Shown piece after piece: positions 25,385 through 32,772 of a DNA stretch of 64,000 nt. The notes under the pieces are model-generated. The model saw only the letters and a program-made list of their open reading frames with translations. It searched no databases and was not told where the DNA came from. The stretch is from Alteribacter lacisalsi (GTDB lineage Bacteria > Bacillota > Bacilli > Bacillales > Salisediminibacteriaceae): NCBI RefSeq assembly GCF_003226345.1, contig NZ_PDOF01000001.1, positions 248,001 to 312,000 on the forward strand, given 5' to 3'. Every line of letters begins with the position of its first letter. Positions within the stretch are counted from its first letter, which is position 1. The translations under genes were made by a program, and so were the position numbers.

Positions 25385-25979
25385 TACTCATGCAAGAAAA
25401 TATGTGCAGCCTCTGATCGGACAAGCGGCCGATCTCCTGCTGAAGTGGAAGCTCACGGCAAATCAGGTAACGGTGATGTCTTTTCTGATCGGCATCACCT
25501 CGGGGCTCTGGATTTATTTAGAGCTCCCCTGGCTTGCTGTATCAGTGCTTTGGTTATCCGGTTTTCTCGACGCGGTCGATGGGGCGATGGCAAGAAAAAC
25601 AAAATCAACAGCATTTGGGACCGTGATGGATGTTACCTTTGACCGTCTCGTGGAAAGCAGTGTTATACTCGGTCTTGCCTTTTTGTACCCGGACGTTATG
25701 TGGGCGCTGCTGCTTCTCAGTGTGTCGATCATTTTTTCCATGACGGTGTTTTTAACAGTCGGTGCTGTTTCCGAACAGAAAGGAATGAAGTCCTTTTACT
25801 ATCAGGCAGGGCTTGCCGAGAGGACGGAAGGTTTTATTCTTTTTACTGTGATGATTCTTTTTCCTTCCATTCTCCTGTACAGTACGCTGGTGTTTCTGTT
25901 CGTGGAGGTATTTACAGGGATGCAGCGCATGATGGAAGCGAGAAGAATTCTTGGCCGTGCTGACCGGGGAGAGGGATGA
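25377..25979 (+). CDS. ynjF: YnjF-like CDP-alcohol phosphatidyltransferase
   Basis: 200-residue integral membrane enzyme of the CDP-alcohol phosphatidyltransferase family, predicted to transfer a phosphatidyl or related group from CDP-diacylglycerol to an unknown alcohol. The catalytic motif is complete: DG-x2-AR-x7-G-x3-D-x3-D, seen as DGAMARKTKSTAFGTVMDVTFD (split) near residue 67. The x7 spacing matches my recollection of E. coli YnjF. ATG at 25377 follows AAAAGGACG and overlaps the ATPase end. Its retention next to the transporter in distant bacteria suggests a shared pathway. Confidence 0.87.
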   Translation: MLDTHARKYVQPLIGQAADLLLKWKLTANQVTVMSFLIGITSGLWIYLELPWLAVSVLWLSGFLDAVDGAMARKTKSTAFGTVMDVTFDRLVESSVILGLAFLYPDVMWALLLLSVSIIFSMTVFLTVGAVSEQKGMKSFYYQAGLAERTEGFILFTVMILFPSILLYSTLVFLFVEVFTGMQRMMEARRILGRADRGEG

Positions 25980-25983
25980 CGAT

Positions 25984-27063
25984 ATGAAGAGGCTCGTTTT
26001 AATCGGAGGAGGCCACGCCAATCTCGGTGTAATCCGGAGGCTGGGTAGGGAACGCCCGGAACAAGTCAGGTGCATTCTCATTTCGGCAGACGATTTTCAG
26101 TATTATTCAGGGATGTTTTCCGGTTATTCAGAAGGGCTTTATAACAAAGAGGAGCTCCGGATTGACCTGGCTGACTTCTGCAGGCGAAACGGTGCTGACT
26201 TTATCTGTGCGAAAGCAGAGTTCATTGACCGCCATGCGCGGCAGGTTATGACCACCAGCGGGCCGGCAGCCTATGATTTTGTGAGCATCAATACAGGTTC
26301 CCTCGTCAAAACGGAAGTACCTGGAGCGAGCAGGTATTCCCTGAGCGTAAAGCCCAGCTATATATTTCCGGACGCGGTACAGAGACTTCGGGAAGCGGCG
26401 AATCCGGTTATTGCAGGAGGCGGAGCTGCCGGGGTGGAGCTCGCTTTTTCACTTGCCGCTTGGCGTAAGAGCCATGGATATTACGGTCAGGGTGTGACGC
26501 TGCTTACGAAAGGAACTGTCCTTGGCGGCCACAAAAGCGGTGCCCGTAAAGTTCGTGACCTGATGAAAAAAAAACAGATCCGGCTTCTTGAGCATACTGG
26601 TGCAGAGGAAGTGGCCGATGGATCAGTTGTAACGGGAAGCGGGGCAGTCTCCTATAGTGAGCTGCTCTGGCTGACGGGACCGAAAGCAGGAGACTTTGCA
26701 GTGAACAGTGCACTTACATCAGACAGACAAGGGTTCCTGCTCGTTACCGACACGCTTCAGGCAGTTAACGATCCGGATGTTTTCGGAGCAGGAGACTGCG
26801 CGACCATGATGTCGTACCCGGAGCTTCCGAAGAATGGTGTGTATGCTGTCCGGCAGGCCGGAATTCTTTATGACAATATTCTGGCCCGTGCAAAGGGGAA
26901 GACTCTCTCCCGGTTCCGTCCGCAGAAGCGGTATCTGGCCATTTTGTCTACCGGAGGAAAAACAGGTCTTTGCCTGTACGGAAAAGCAGCTCTTCAAGGA
27001 AAATGGGCTTGGAAACTGAAAAGCCGGATTGACCGCAAATTTATGAAAACCATGCGCTGCTGA
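25984..27063 (+). CDS. FAD/NAD(P) oxidoreductase, SelD-N-terminus-like
   Basis: 359-residue flavoprotein related to type II NADH dehydrogenases and to the domain fused to the N terminus of selenide-water dikinase in some organisms. The FAD-binding motif GGGHANLG is at residues 7-14, with an ISADDFQYYSGMFSGY segment. A second Rossmann motif VIAGGGAAGVELA is near residue 143, and VFGAGDCA near 269 closes the FAD site. There is no SelD kinase domain, although a dedicated selD gene could lie elsewhere. The ATG at 25984 begins MKRLVLIGGG, the natural start of such enzymes. It is 4 bp after ynjF. Confidence 0.85.
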   Translation: MKRLVLIGGGHANLGVIRRLGRERPEQVRCILISADDFQYYSGMFSGYSEGLYNKEELRIDLADFCRRNGADFICAKAEFIDRHARQVMTTSGPAAYDFVSINTGSLVKTEVPGASRYSLSVKPSYIFPDAVQRLREAANPVIAGGGAAGVELAFSLAAWRKSHGYYGQGVTLLTKGTVLGGHKSGARKVRDLMKKKQIRLLEHTGAEEVADGSVVTGSGAVSYSELLWLTGPKAGDFAVNSALTSDRQGFLLVTDTLQAVNDPDVFGAGDCATMMSYPELPKNGVYAVRQAGILYDNILARAKGKTLSRFRPQKRYLAILSTGGKTGLCLYGKAALQGKWAWKLKSRIDRKFMKTMRC

Positions 27064-27080
27064 GAGGAGCGGTTCCCAGT

Positions 27081-27773
27081 TTGTCTAAAAAGAAAATCAT
27101 CCTTTATTCCTGCCTGGCTGGAGTCATTGCCTTTCTCTTCTATATAAACCGAAACGCAGTGCAGGTGAGTACGGATGATATCCGTACGTGGATCCTGTCA
27201 TTCGGCTGGTTCAGCCCGGTAGTTTACATTCTTCTATACACAGTTCGTCCGCTCGTTCTATTTCCGGCCTCCGTGCTTTCCATTGCAGGAGGGCTTGCTT
27301 TCGGTCCTTTCTATGGAACTGTTTATACTCTGATCGGTGCGACTGGAAGCGCAGCCTCCGCTTTTATTACAGCCAGGGTTCTTGGAAAGAATATTGCGGG
27401 CAAAGAGTGGAAGGGACGGTACAGTCAAATTCAAAAGCAGCTGGAAGAAAGAGGTTTCTTTTACGTGCTCCTTTTGCGTATCATTCCGGTCTTTAACTTT
27501 GACCTGATCAGTTATGCTTCCGGGATCTCCAAAGTCCGGTTTTCCCCTTTTGTTACAGCGACAGCCATAGGAATGGTCCCGGGCGTTTTTGCTTATACCT
27601 ATCTTGGCTCGAGTCTTGTGGACGGAGGCACGGGGACCTGGGTTTTTGCGGGCAGTCTGTTTCTGATTGTCATCCTCGTTCCGGTATTTTTCAGGGGGAA
27701 AGTGAAGCGGATGCTTGGGATGGGGAAGAAGGACACTACAAAGAGGGAGGAGGAAAATGATGAAAAAATATGA
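27081..27773 (+). CDS. TVP38/TMEM64 membrane protein 2
   Basis: 230-residue VTT-superfamily membrane protein with an N-terminal anchor helix, then RPLVLFPASVLSIAGGLAFG (family motif near residue 56), GPFYGTVYTLIGATGSAASAF (split) and LLLRIIPVFNFDLISYASGIS (split), the conserved re-entrant region. It differs strongly from copy 1 at 20754. The TTG at 27081 is preceded by GAGAGGAGCGG. The C-terminal 30 residues are charged. It overlaps the next gene by 14 bases, so the two are coupled. Confidence 0.87.
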   Translation: MSKKKIILYSCLAGVIAFLFYINRNAVQVSTDDIRTWILSFGWFSPVVYILLYTVRPLVLFPASVLSIAGGLAFGPFYGTVYTLIGATGSAASAFITARVLGKNIAGKEWKGRYSQIQKQLEERGFFYVLLLRIIPVFNFDLISYASGISKVRFSPFVTATAIGMVPGVFAYTYLGSSLVDGGTGTWVFAGSLFLIVILVPVFFRGKVKRMLGMGKKDTTKREEENDEKI

Positions 27774-29190
27774 TCTGATTGTCATAGGCGGAGGTTCAGG
27801 GGGGCTGACGGCAGCCATCGGTTCTGCCCAGTTCGGCGCCAGAGTTGCACTTATTGAGAAAGATGACGAACCGGGAGGAGACTGTCTTCACTACGGATGC
27901 GTCCCTTCGAAAACCTATATTAAAGCGGCAAAGGAAATTTATCATGCCCGCCTGGCAGCCGGGACATACGGCTTCTCCCTTGGAGGAAAGACAGATTTTT
28001 CTGTTGTTAAGAAGCGGGTGAAGGAAGCGATCTCAGAAATCCAGCCCCACGACAGCCGGGAGCGTCTGAGATCCCTCGGCATTGATGAGTACAAAGGTTT
28101 TGCTTCGTTCAGGTCAAAGCATGAAGTCTCCATTGACGGGAGTGAGACCATTTACGGGAAACGAATTGTGATTGCCACCGGTTCAAGGCCGGCGATTCCT
28201 CCAATTGAGGGGATTGAGCATATTCCCTACTATACAAATGAAACGATTTTTGACATTGAGGAAGTGCCAGACAGTCTGGTCGTAATCGGGGCGGGACCGG
28301 TGGGAATTGAACTCGCCCAGGCCATGTCAAGGCTCGGGGCGGATGTGACAGTGGTGGATCACTCCCCGGACCTGATGGCTCAGGAAGAATGGGAAATACG
28401 GGAACGGGCGAGAGAGAAGTTAACTGAAGAGATCCGTTTTATTTTCTCAGCCCGTATTGTGGAAGTGAAAAAAGACGGTGGCACACTTTATTTGATGGCG
28501 GAAGACGAGGATCACGGGACATCCGTGCTTGAATGCGATGCCCTATTGATCGCTGCTGGAAGAAAGCCGAACGTGGAAAATTTAAACCTTGAACATGCTG
28601 AGGTGAAGGTGGAAGACGGCAGGATTGAGGTGAACGGTAAAATGCAGACAAGCATGAAAAACATTTTTGCCTGCGGGGACGTGACCGGGGACTATCCATT
28701 TACCCATGCAGCCGGTATGGAGGGCAAAAGTATCGTGGCAAATGCCATCTTCGGCCTGCGCCGCCATACGGATTACACTCATTTTGCATACGTTATTTAT
28801 ACTGACCCCGAAGTATTTCATCTCGGTCTGACTGAAAAGCAGGCAAGAGATCAGTATCAGGACGAAATTCATGTCTATAAGGTAAAAGGCGAAGATGTGG
28901 ACCGCTTCGTTGCGGAGAGAGACAAGGATGCGTTTATGAAAATCATTACGGATAAAAAGGGCGTGATTGTTGGCGCCCATGCGATCGGAACTTCGGCAGG
29001 TGACTGGATGCAGCAGGTGATTTTCGCCAAGCAGCACGGGCATAAGCTTAAGGATATCTCTAGTGTGGTTCATCCGTATCCAGCCCGTGCAGAAATTGTT
29101 TCAAAAGCAGCAGACGAATATTGGCGCAGGCGCCTTTTTACCGGCACCATCCCCAAAATCACCAGAAAATACATTAAGTGGTTCAGATAG
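27760..29190 (+). CDS. MerA-like FAD-dependent disulfide oxidoreductase
   Basis: 476-residue flavoprotein of the pyridine nucleotide-disulfide oxidoreductase class I. It has the FAD motif VIGGGSGGLTAA (residues 8-19), the redox-active disulfide Cys42-x4-Cys47 (GGDCLHYGCVPSK), the NAD(P) motif VVIGAGPVGIELAQ and the C-terminal dimer interface HPYPARAE with the catalytic His-Glu pair. True mercuric reductases carry C-terminal vicinal cysteines and often an N-terminal HMA domain, and both are missing here, so mercury reduction is not supported. Such proteins often neighbour TVP38 genes. ATG at 27760 has GGAGGAGG six bases upstream; the ATG one codon earlier is less well spaced. Confidence 0.87.
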   Translation: MKKYDLIVIGGGSGGLTAAIGSAQFGARVALIEKDDEPGGDCLHYGCVPSKTYIKAAKEIYHARLAAGTYGFSLGGKTDFSVVKKRVKEAISEIQPHDSRERLRSLGIDEYKGFASFRSKHEVSIDGSETIYGKRIVIATGSRPAIPPIEGIEHIPYYTNETIFDIEEVPDSLVVIGAGPVGIELAQAMSRLGADVTVVDHSPDLMAQEEWEIRERAREKLTEEIRFIFSARIVEVKKDGGTLYLMAEDEDHGTSVLECDALLIAAGRKPNVENLNLEHAEVKVEDGRIEVNGKMQTSMKNIFACGDVTGDYPFTHAAGMEGKSIVANAIFGLRRHTDYTHFAYVIYTDPEVFHLGLTEKQARDQYQDEIHVYKVKGEDVDRFVAERDKDAFMKIITDKKGVIVGAHAIGTSAGDWMQQVIFAKQHGHKLKDISSVVHPYPARAEIVSKAADEYWRRRLFTGTIPKITRKYIKWFR

Positions 29191-29235
29191 GGGTTGACCC
29201 GCAAGGTAAGCTTTACCACCTTGCGGGTCAACCCC
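29190..29235. terminator. 18-bp perfect inverted repeat after the MerA-like gene
   Basis: GGGGTTGACCCGCAAGGT (29190-29207) and ACCTTGCGGGTCAACCCC (29218-29235) are exact inverted repeats around a 10-nt loop. It begins at the last base of the stop codon and has no T-run. It probably terminates or stabilises the operon mRNA, and its right arm begins the 139-bp array. Confidence 0.7.
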
Positions 29236-29788
29236 TGACGCATCGAGCGGAGCCGCTTCCCGGTCTTGGCAGTGTGACCGGTGAAATTCCGGTCACACCG
29301 AAGCGTGCGGAGCCGATGCAAAAATAAAAGAAAGCCGAGGCAAGGTAAGCTTTACCACCTTGCGGGTCAACCCCTGACGCATCGAGCGGAGCCGCTTCCC
29401 GGTCTTGGCAGTGTGACCGGTGAAATTCCGGTCACACCGAAGCGTGCGGAGCCGATGCAAAAATAAAAGAAAGCCTAGGCAAGGTAAGCTTTACCACCTT
29501 GCGGGTCAACCCCTGACGCATCGAGCGGAGCCGCTTCCCGGTCTTGGCAGTGTGACCGGTGAAATTCCGGTCACACCGAAGCGTGCGGAGCCGATGCAAA
29601 AATAAAAGAAAGCCTAGGCAAGGTAAGCTTTACCACCTTGCGGGTCAACCCCTGACGCATCGAGCGAAGCCGCTTCCCGGTCTTGGCAGTGTGACCGGTG
29701 AAATTCCGGTCACACCGAAGCGTGCGGAGCCGATGCAATAATAAAAGAAAGCCGAGGCAAGGTAAGCTTTACCACCTTGCGGGTCAAC
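29201..29788. repeat. 139-bp tandem repeat array, 4.2 units
   Basis: Units begin GCAAGGTAAGCTTTACC at 29201, 29340, 29479 and 29618, with a partial fifth at 29757-29788. The units are almost identical: one base differs in the fourth (GAGCGAAGCC), one in its AATAATAA tail, and the junctions alternate GCCGAG/GCCTAG. Each unit holds a small stem (GCAAGGT/ACCTTGC) and a nested structure: GCATCG/CGATGC outside, CGCTTC/GAAGCG next and GTGTGACCGG/CCGGTCACAC inside. 139 is not a multiple of three, and the short ORFs in it are not conserved as protein, so it is not coding. The array fills the gap between the MerA-like gene and ysdB. Confidence 0.95.
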
Positions 29789-29789
29789 A

Positions 29790-29832
29790 CTCAAAAGCAA
29801 ACCCGCTAGGGAACCTCACTCTCCCTGCGGGA
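29790..29832 (-). terminator. ysdB terminator
   Basis: On the minus strand CCCGCAGGGA pairs with TCCCTAGCGGG, followed by TTTGCTTTTG. It faces the end of the repeat array. Confidence 0.65.
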
Positions 29833-29839
29833 TTCATAA

Positions 29840-30232
29840 TCAATTCATTTTCTTAAGCAGTTCCTTTACGGGACTATGCCATTCAATTTTTGCATGGGGG
29901 TACCGGATCGAAATTTCCTTTTCGATAAAAAGAAAGTCAGTCTTACTCAGACCTTTAAGCTTGTCTTTTTCATCAGTCCAGACGGAAACGGAAGTCACCT
30001 CAAACGAATCATCGATTGTTCCAAGGTACTTTTCTCCTTCAAACATCACATAGCGGTATGTCAGCAGGAAGTTCCGGCGTACGTTTTCCTGATCGTCAAG
30101 AAAGTGAAACCCGCCCCGGCTGTGGGCCATTTCAAGCTTCCGCCGAGGATCAAGAATGTACTTTATAACACTGAAGACAAGTATACCAACAGCGATCAGG
30201 AGCAGGATACGAAATAAAATCACAGTCAACAT
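29840..30232 (-). CDS. ysdB: YsdB, sigma-W regulon membrane protein
   Basis: 130-residue protein with one N-terminal membrane helix (residues 1-26) and a soluble cytoplasmic or surface domain containing DPRRKLEMAHSRGGFHFLDD, which is characteristic of YsdB. The function is unknown; in B. subtilis it belongs to the sigma-W envelope stress regulon. A GAGGGAGAG Shine-Dalgarno sequence precedes the ATG at 30232. It is opposite in direction to its neighbours and has its own sigma-W promoter. The order ysdB-ysdC agrees with B. subtilis. Confidence 0.88.
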   Translation of the reverse strand: MLTVILFRILLLIAVGILVFSVIKYILDPRRKLEMAHSRGGFHFLDDQENVRRNFLLTYRYVMFEGEKYLGTIDDSFEVTSVSVWTDEKDKLKGLSKTDFLFIEKEISIRYPHAKIEWHSPVKELLKKMN

Positions 30233-30319
30233 CAGCGTTCTCTCCCTCTATTTAAAACGTAAATTCTACTTGCAGACCGATCCCTGACCGGGGGCTGCCA
30301 GGACGCTTTTGTATTGTTT

Positions 30320-30345
30320 ACGAGCCGGTGCCGGAAAAGTTTCAA
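30320..30345 (-). promoter_or_regulatory. sigma-W promoter of ysdB
   Basis: On the minus strand TGAAAC (30345-30340), exactly 16 bp, then CGTA (30323-30320). This is the full sigma-W consensus, 88 bp before the ysdB start. Sigma-W control of ysdB is known in B. subtilis, which makes the call stronger. Confidence 0.85.
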
Positions 30346-30391
30346 AATAAATGTGATTTAGGTTAATTACTGAAAAAGGAGTATCTATAAT

Positions 30392-30892
30392 ATGAACTTT
30401 ACCCGATTATTTGAAATGCAAAAAGCTCTTGATGCCCATATTGAACATTCAAGAGGGTTAAAATCGGAAAACCTTCTCGAAAGAAAAATTCTCGCTTTTC
30501 ACGTGGAAGCAGGGGAGTTGGCAAATGAGACCCGCTGCTTTAAGTTCTGGAGCAGTAAAGCCCCATCCTCGCGGTCCGTCATTCTGGAGGAGTATGTGGA
30601 CGGAATCCATTTCCTCCTTTCCATAGGAATCGAACTTGGCTTTGACGACGAAGCCGCTTACGCGTTTCCTGAACCAGCTGAAGAAAAAGGGGAGGACCTG
30701 GTAAAACGCTTCATCACAGTCACTGAAGCACTGGAAGAGGTGCGAAGGCACAAGTCAAAGAATGCCTATAAACAACTGTTTGAAAGCTGTACTGCCCTCG
30801 GAAGCGCACTCGGTTTTTCAGGTAATGATGTGGAACAGGCGTATCTTGAAAAAAATGAAGTGAATTACGAGCGCCAGCGGAAAGGCTACTAA
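30392..30892 (+). CDS. all-alpha dUTP diphosphatase (dUTPase_2)
   Basis: 166-residue enzyme of the dimeric, all-alpha NTP pyrophosphatase superfamily that removes dUTP to give dUMP and pyrophosphate. The metal-binding motifs are seen as HVEAGELANE near residue 45 and EEYVDGIHF near residue 68 (E-x-x-D), with the intervening CFKFWSSKAPSSR loop that distinguishes the dUTPase_2 family from MazG. The TACG-rich region before the ATG is the ysdB promoter on the other strand, so the two are divergently transcribed. AAAAAGGAG at 30374-30382 is the Shine-Dalgarno sequence. Confidence 0.85.
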   Translation: MNFTRLFEMQKALDAHIEHSRGLKSENLLERKILAFHVEAGELANETRCFKFWSSKAPSSRSVILEEYVDGIHFLLSIGIELGFDDEAAYAFPEPAEEKGEDLVKRFITVTEALEEVRRHKSKNAYKQLFESCTALGSALGFSGNDVEQAYLEKNEVNYERQRKGY

Positions 30893-30903
30893 AGCCCTGA
30901 AGA

Positions 30904-30932
30904 TTGTCCCATACAGGAAAACGCGTTATACT
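30904..30932 (+). promoter_or_regulatory. ysdC promoter
   Basis: TTGTCC (30904-30909), 17-bp spacer, TATACT (30927-30932), 52 bp before ysdC. Confidence 0.65.
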
Positions 30933-30983
30933 TGTTGTTGGAAAGATACATAATTTTTCAACAATAAACAGGAGGTACATACG

Positions 30984-32063
30984 ATGGATCAGACATTACA
31001 AATGCTCAAAGAGCTTACAGACGCCAATGGCATTCCGGGAAACGAGCGTGAAGCCAGAGAAGTTATGAAGAAACATATTGCTCCTTTCGCCGACGAGGTG
31101 GAAACAGACGGGCTGGGGAGCCTGATTGCCAAAAAGACAGGGACGGTTTCTGACGGTCCTAAAGTCATGGTAGCCGGCCACCTGGATGAAATCGGCTTTA
31201 TGGTTACAAATATTGATGATAACGGATTTCTGAAATTCCAGACTGTAGGCGGATGGTGGGAACAGGTGATGCTTGCCCAGCGCGTCACTGTGATGACCAA
31301 AGAAGGGAACGTTCCGGGTGTCATCGGTTCAAAGCCGCCGCACATCCTGCCTCCGGAAGTTCGGAAAAAGAGTGTGGACAAAAAAGATATGTACATCGAT
31401 ATCGGTGCATCCAGCCGTGAAGAAGCAGAGGAGTTCGGCGTTCGCCCGGGAGACTCCGTTGTGCCGGTATGCGAGTTTACCGTGTTAAAAAACGAAAAGC
31501 TTCTCATGGCAAAAGCATGGGATAACCGTATTGGCTGTGCCATTGCAATTGATGTACTCCGCCGTCTGAAAGACGAAGATCACCCGAACACGGTTTACGG
31601 TGTTGGGACGGTTCAGGAGGAAGTCGGCCTGCGCGGTGCCCGGACATCCGCCCACCACATTCAGCCGGATATCGGCTTTGGTGTCGACGTTGGTATTGCC
31701 GGTGATACGCCTGGTGTATCCGACAAAGATGCTCTTGCAAAAATGGGGAAAGGCCCGCAGATCATTATGTATGATGCATCCATGGTGAGTCATAAAGGAC
31801 TGCGCGACTTTGTCACCGGTACAGCAGATGAAAAAGAAATCCCGTACCAATTTGATTATGTACCAGGCGGTGGAACTGATTCCGGTGCGATCCACCTGAC
31901 GGCTAACGGTGTACCTGCCCTTTCCATTACCATTGCGACCCGCTATATCCATACACATGCAGGTATCCTTCACCGCGATGACTACGAAAATGCAGTGAAG
32001 CTGATTGTGGAAGTCATCAAAAAGCTTGACCGCAACACAGTAAACAAAATTACGTTTGAATAA
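30984..32063 (+). CDS. ysdC: M42 family metallopeptidase YsdC
   Basis: 359-residue cytosolic di-zinc aminopeptidase of the M42 family (glutamyl aminopeptidase/endoglucanase M type), which form dodecameric TET particles. Metal and catalytic residues are recognisable in [10 protein letters not shown] (residue 61 onwards), AWDNRIGCA with the bridging Asp, [10 protein letters not shown] with the catalytic Glu pair, [13 protein letters not shown] and IATRYIHTH with the last His ligand. An inserted PDZ-like domain spans about residues 75-165. Its position between ysdB and sspI matches B. subtilis. GGAGGTACATACG precedes the ATG. Confidence 0.94.
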   Translation: MDQTLQMLKELTDANGIPGNEREAREVMKKHIAPFADEVETDGLGSLIAKKTGTVSDGPKVMVAGHLDEIGFMVTNIDDNGFLKFQTVGGWWEQVMLAQRVTVMTKEGNVPGVIGSKPPHILPPEVRKKSVDKKDMYIDIGASSREEAEEFGVRPGDSVVPVCEFTVLKNEKLLMAKAWDNRIGCAIAIDVLRRLKDEDHPNTVYGVGTVQEEVGLRGARTSAHHIQPDIGFGVDVGIAGDTPGVSDKDALAKMGKGPQIIMYDASMVSHKGLRDFVTGTADEKEIPYQFDYVPGGGTDSGAIHLTANGVPALSITIATRYIHTHAGILHRDDYENAVKLIVEVIKKLDRNTVNKITFE

Positions 32064-32164
32064 AAATCATTTATTTCCTGATTATTCCTATTCCCACTAA
32101 ACGGAATGAAACGAAACCGGTTTGCTTTCTGATACGTCATTGAGCGAAATTATTTTCCATGAGC

Positions 32165-32345
32165 GTCTGAATCAAATAAAATGTTACTTTTCGTAAAACT
32201 GATTTTGAAGCGTAGGGCGGCGACTCCAGCGGGAAAAGCAATGACTGAAGACCCCACAGGGCGGTTTTCCCGAGGAGGCTGAGGCATTGCCCGCGGAAAG
32301 CGTCCGCCTGGAACGAAACAAACCAACAGTCTTTCCAAAAAGCTC
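32165..32345. repeat. MITE-like repeat copy after ysdC
   Basis: The core CGACTCCAGCGGGAAAAGC, GAAGACCCCACAGGGCGG, TTTTCCCGAGGAGGCTGAGG and CCCGCGGAAAGCGTCCGCCTG appears here in its standard short form. Its ends (TTACTTTTCGTAAAACTG and CAGTCTTTCCAAAAAGCTC) are weak inverted repeats. It accounts for most of the 32064-32423 gap. Confidence 0.75.
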
Positions 32346-32387
32346 GTTCTGCAAATAACGTTGAAAAATAATCATGAAATAAACAAA

Positions 32388-32422
32388 ACAAAAGGCCGGA
32401 TGCTTCGCGCACCGGCCTTTTG
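32388..32422 (-). terminator. sspI terminator, possibly bidirectional
   Basis: AAAAGGCCGG pairs with CCGGCCTTTT around TGCTTCGCGCA (loop). It has an A-run on the left and a T-run on the right, so it can act on both strands and serve as ysdC's terminator. Confidence 0.85.
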
Positions 32423-32423
32423 T

Positions 32424-32633
32424 CTACTTTTGAAGTCCCTGTGAAATCTGCTGGACTACCTGCTGTTTTTCCTGCTCGCTGGCGTTCTGCCAGTAAACTT
32501 CGAACATCACACCAAGGCCCGGAAGCATTTTTTCCTCGTTACTCTGAATGGCATCCTGAATAGTAGCTTCTACTTTCTGCTCATCACTGCCCTGGATATT
32601 GTCCATAATTGCACCGCGCAGATTAAAACTCAT
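32424..32633 (-). CDS. sspI: small acid-soluble spore protein SspI
   Basis: 69-residue minor SASP, made in the forespore and stored in the spore core. The family pattern is intact from MSFNLRGAIM through NVQGSDEQ-like NIQGSDEQKVEATIQDAI to LPGLGVMFEVYW and the Gln-rich tail. I choose the ATG at 32633 (AAAGGATGATCTT upstream on the minus strand), two codons inside a longer frame. The position before ysgA and pheS is that of B. subtilis. It shows that the organism forms spores. Confidence 0.95.
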   Translation of the reverse strand: MSFNLRGAIMDNIQGSDEQKVEATIQDAIQSNEEKMLPGLGVMFEVYWQNASEQEKQQVVQQISQGLQK

Positions 32634-32698
32634 CAAGATCATCCTTTCTTCAGGTTAATCACGAAACCGCCGTCGCATTTTGGATGGAGTCTCATTTG

Positions 32699-32729
32699 TA
32701 GTATGATAAGTTCAGCAGAAATTTATGTA
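32699..32729 (-). promoter_or_regulatory. candidate sigma-G promoter of sspI
   Basis: On the minus strand TACATA (32729-32724), 18 bp, CATACTA (32705-32699). The -10 fits the CATNNTA type used by sigma-G, and forespore expression of sspI by sigma-G is known. The -35 is a weaker match. Confidence 0.55.
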
Positions 32730-32772
32730 TAATTGAGCATGCCCGGCAGAGTGGCCGGTAAAGGAGAAGATC

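Noticed and set aside
27760-29190. Mercury resistance gene merA
   Set aside because: No HMA domain, no C-terminal vicinal cysteines, no merR or merT/merP nearby.
29281-29741. Three nearly identical 60-61-residue ORFs in the 139-bp array
   Set aside because: They are copies of one unit; the period is not a multiple of three and there is no ribosome-binding site, so coding is unlikely.
29201-29788. Cobalamin riboswitch resemblance (CCGGTGAAATTCCGG) in each 139-bp unit
   Set aside because: The conserved B12 box and the rest of the aptamer are missing, and no same-strand gene follows.
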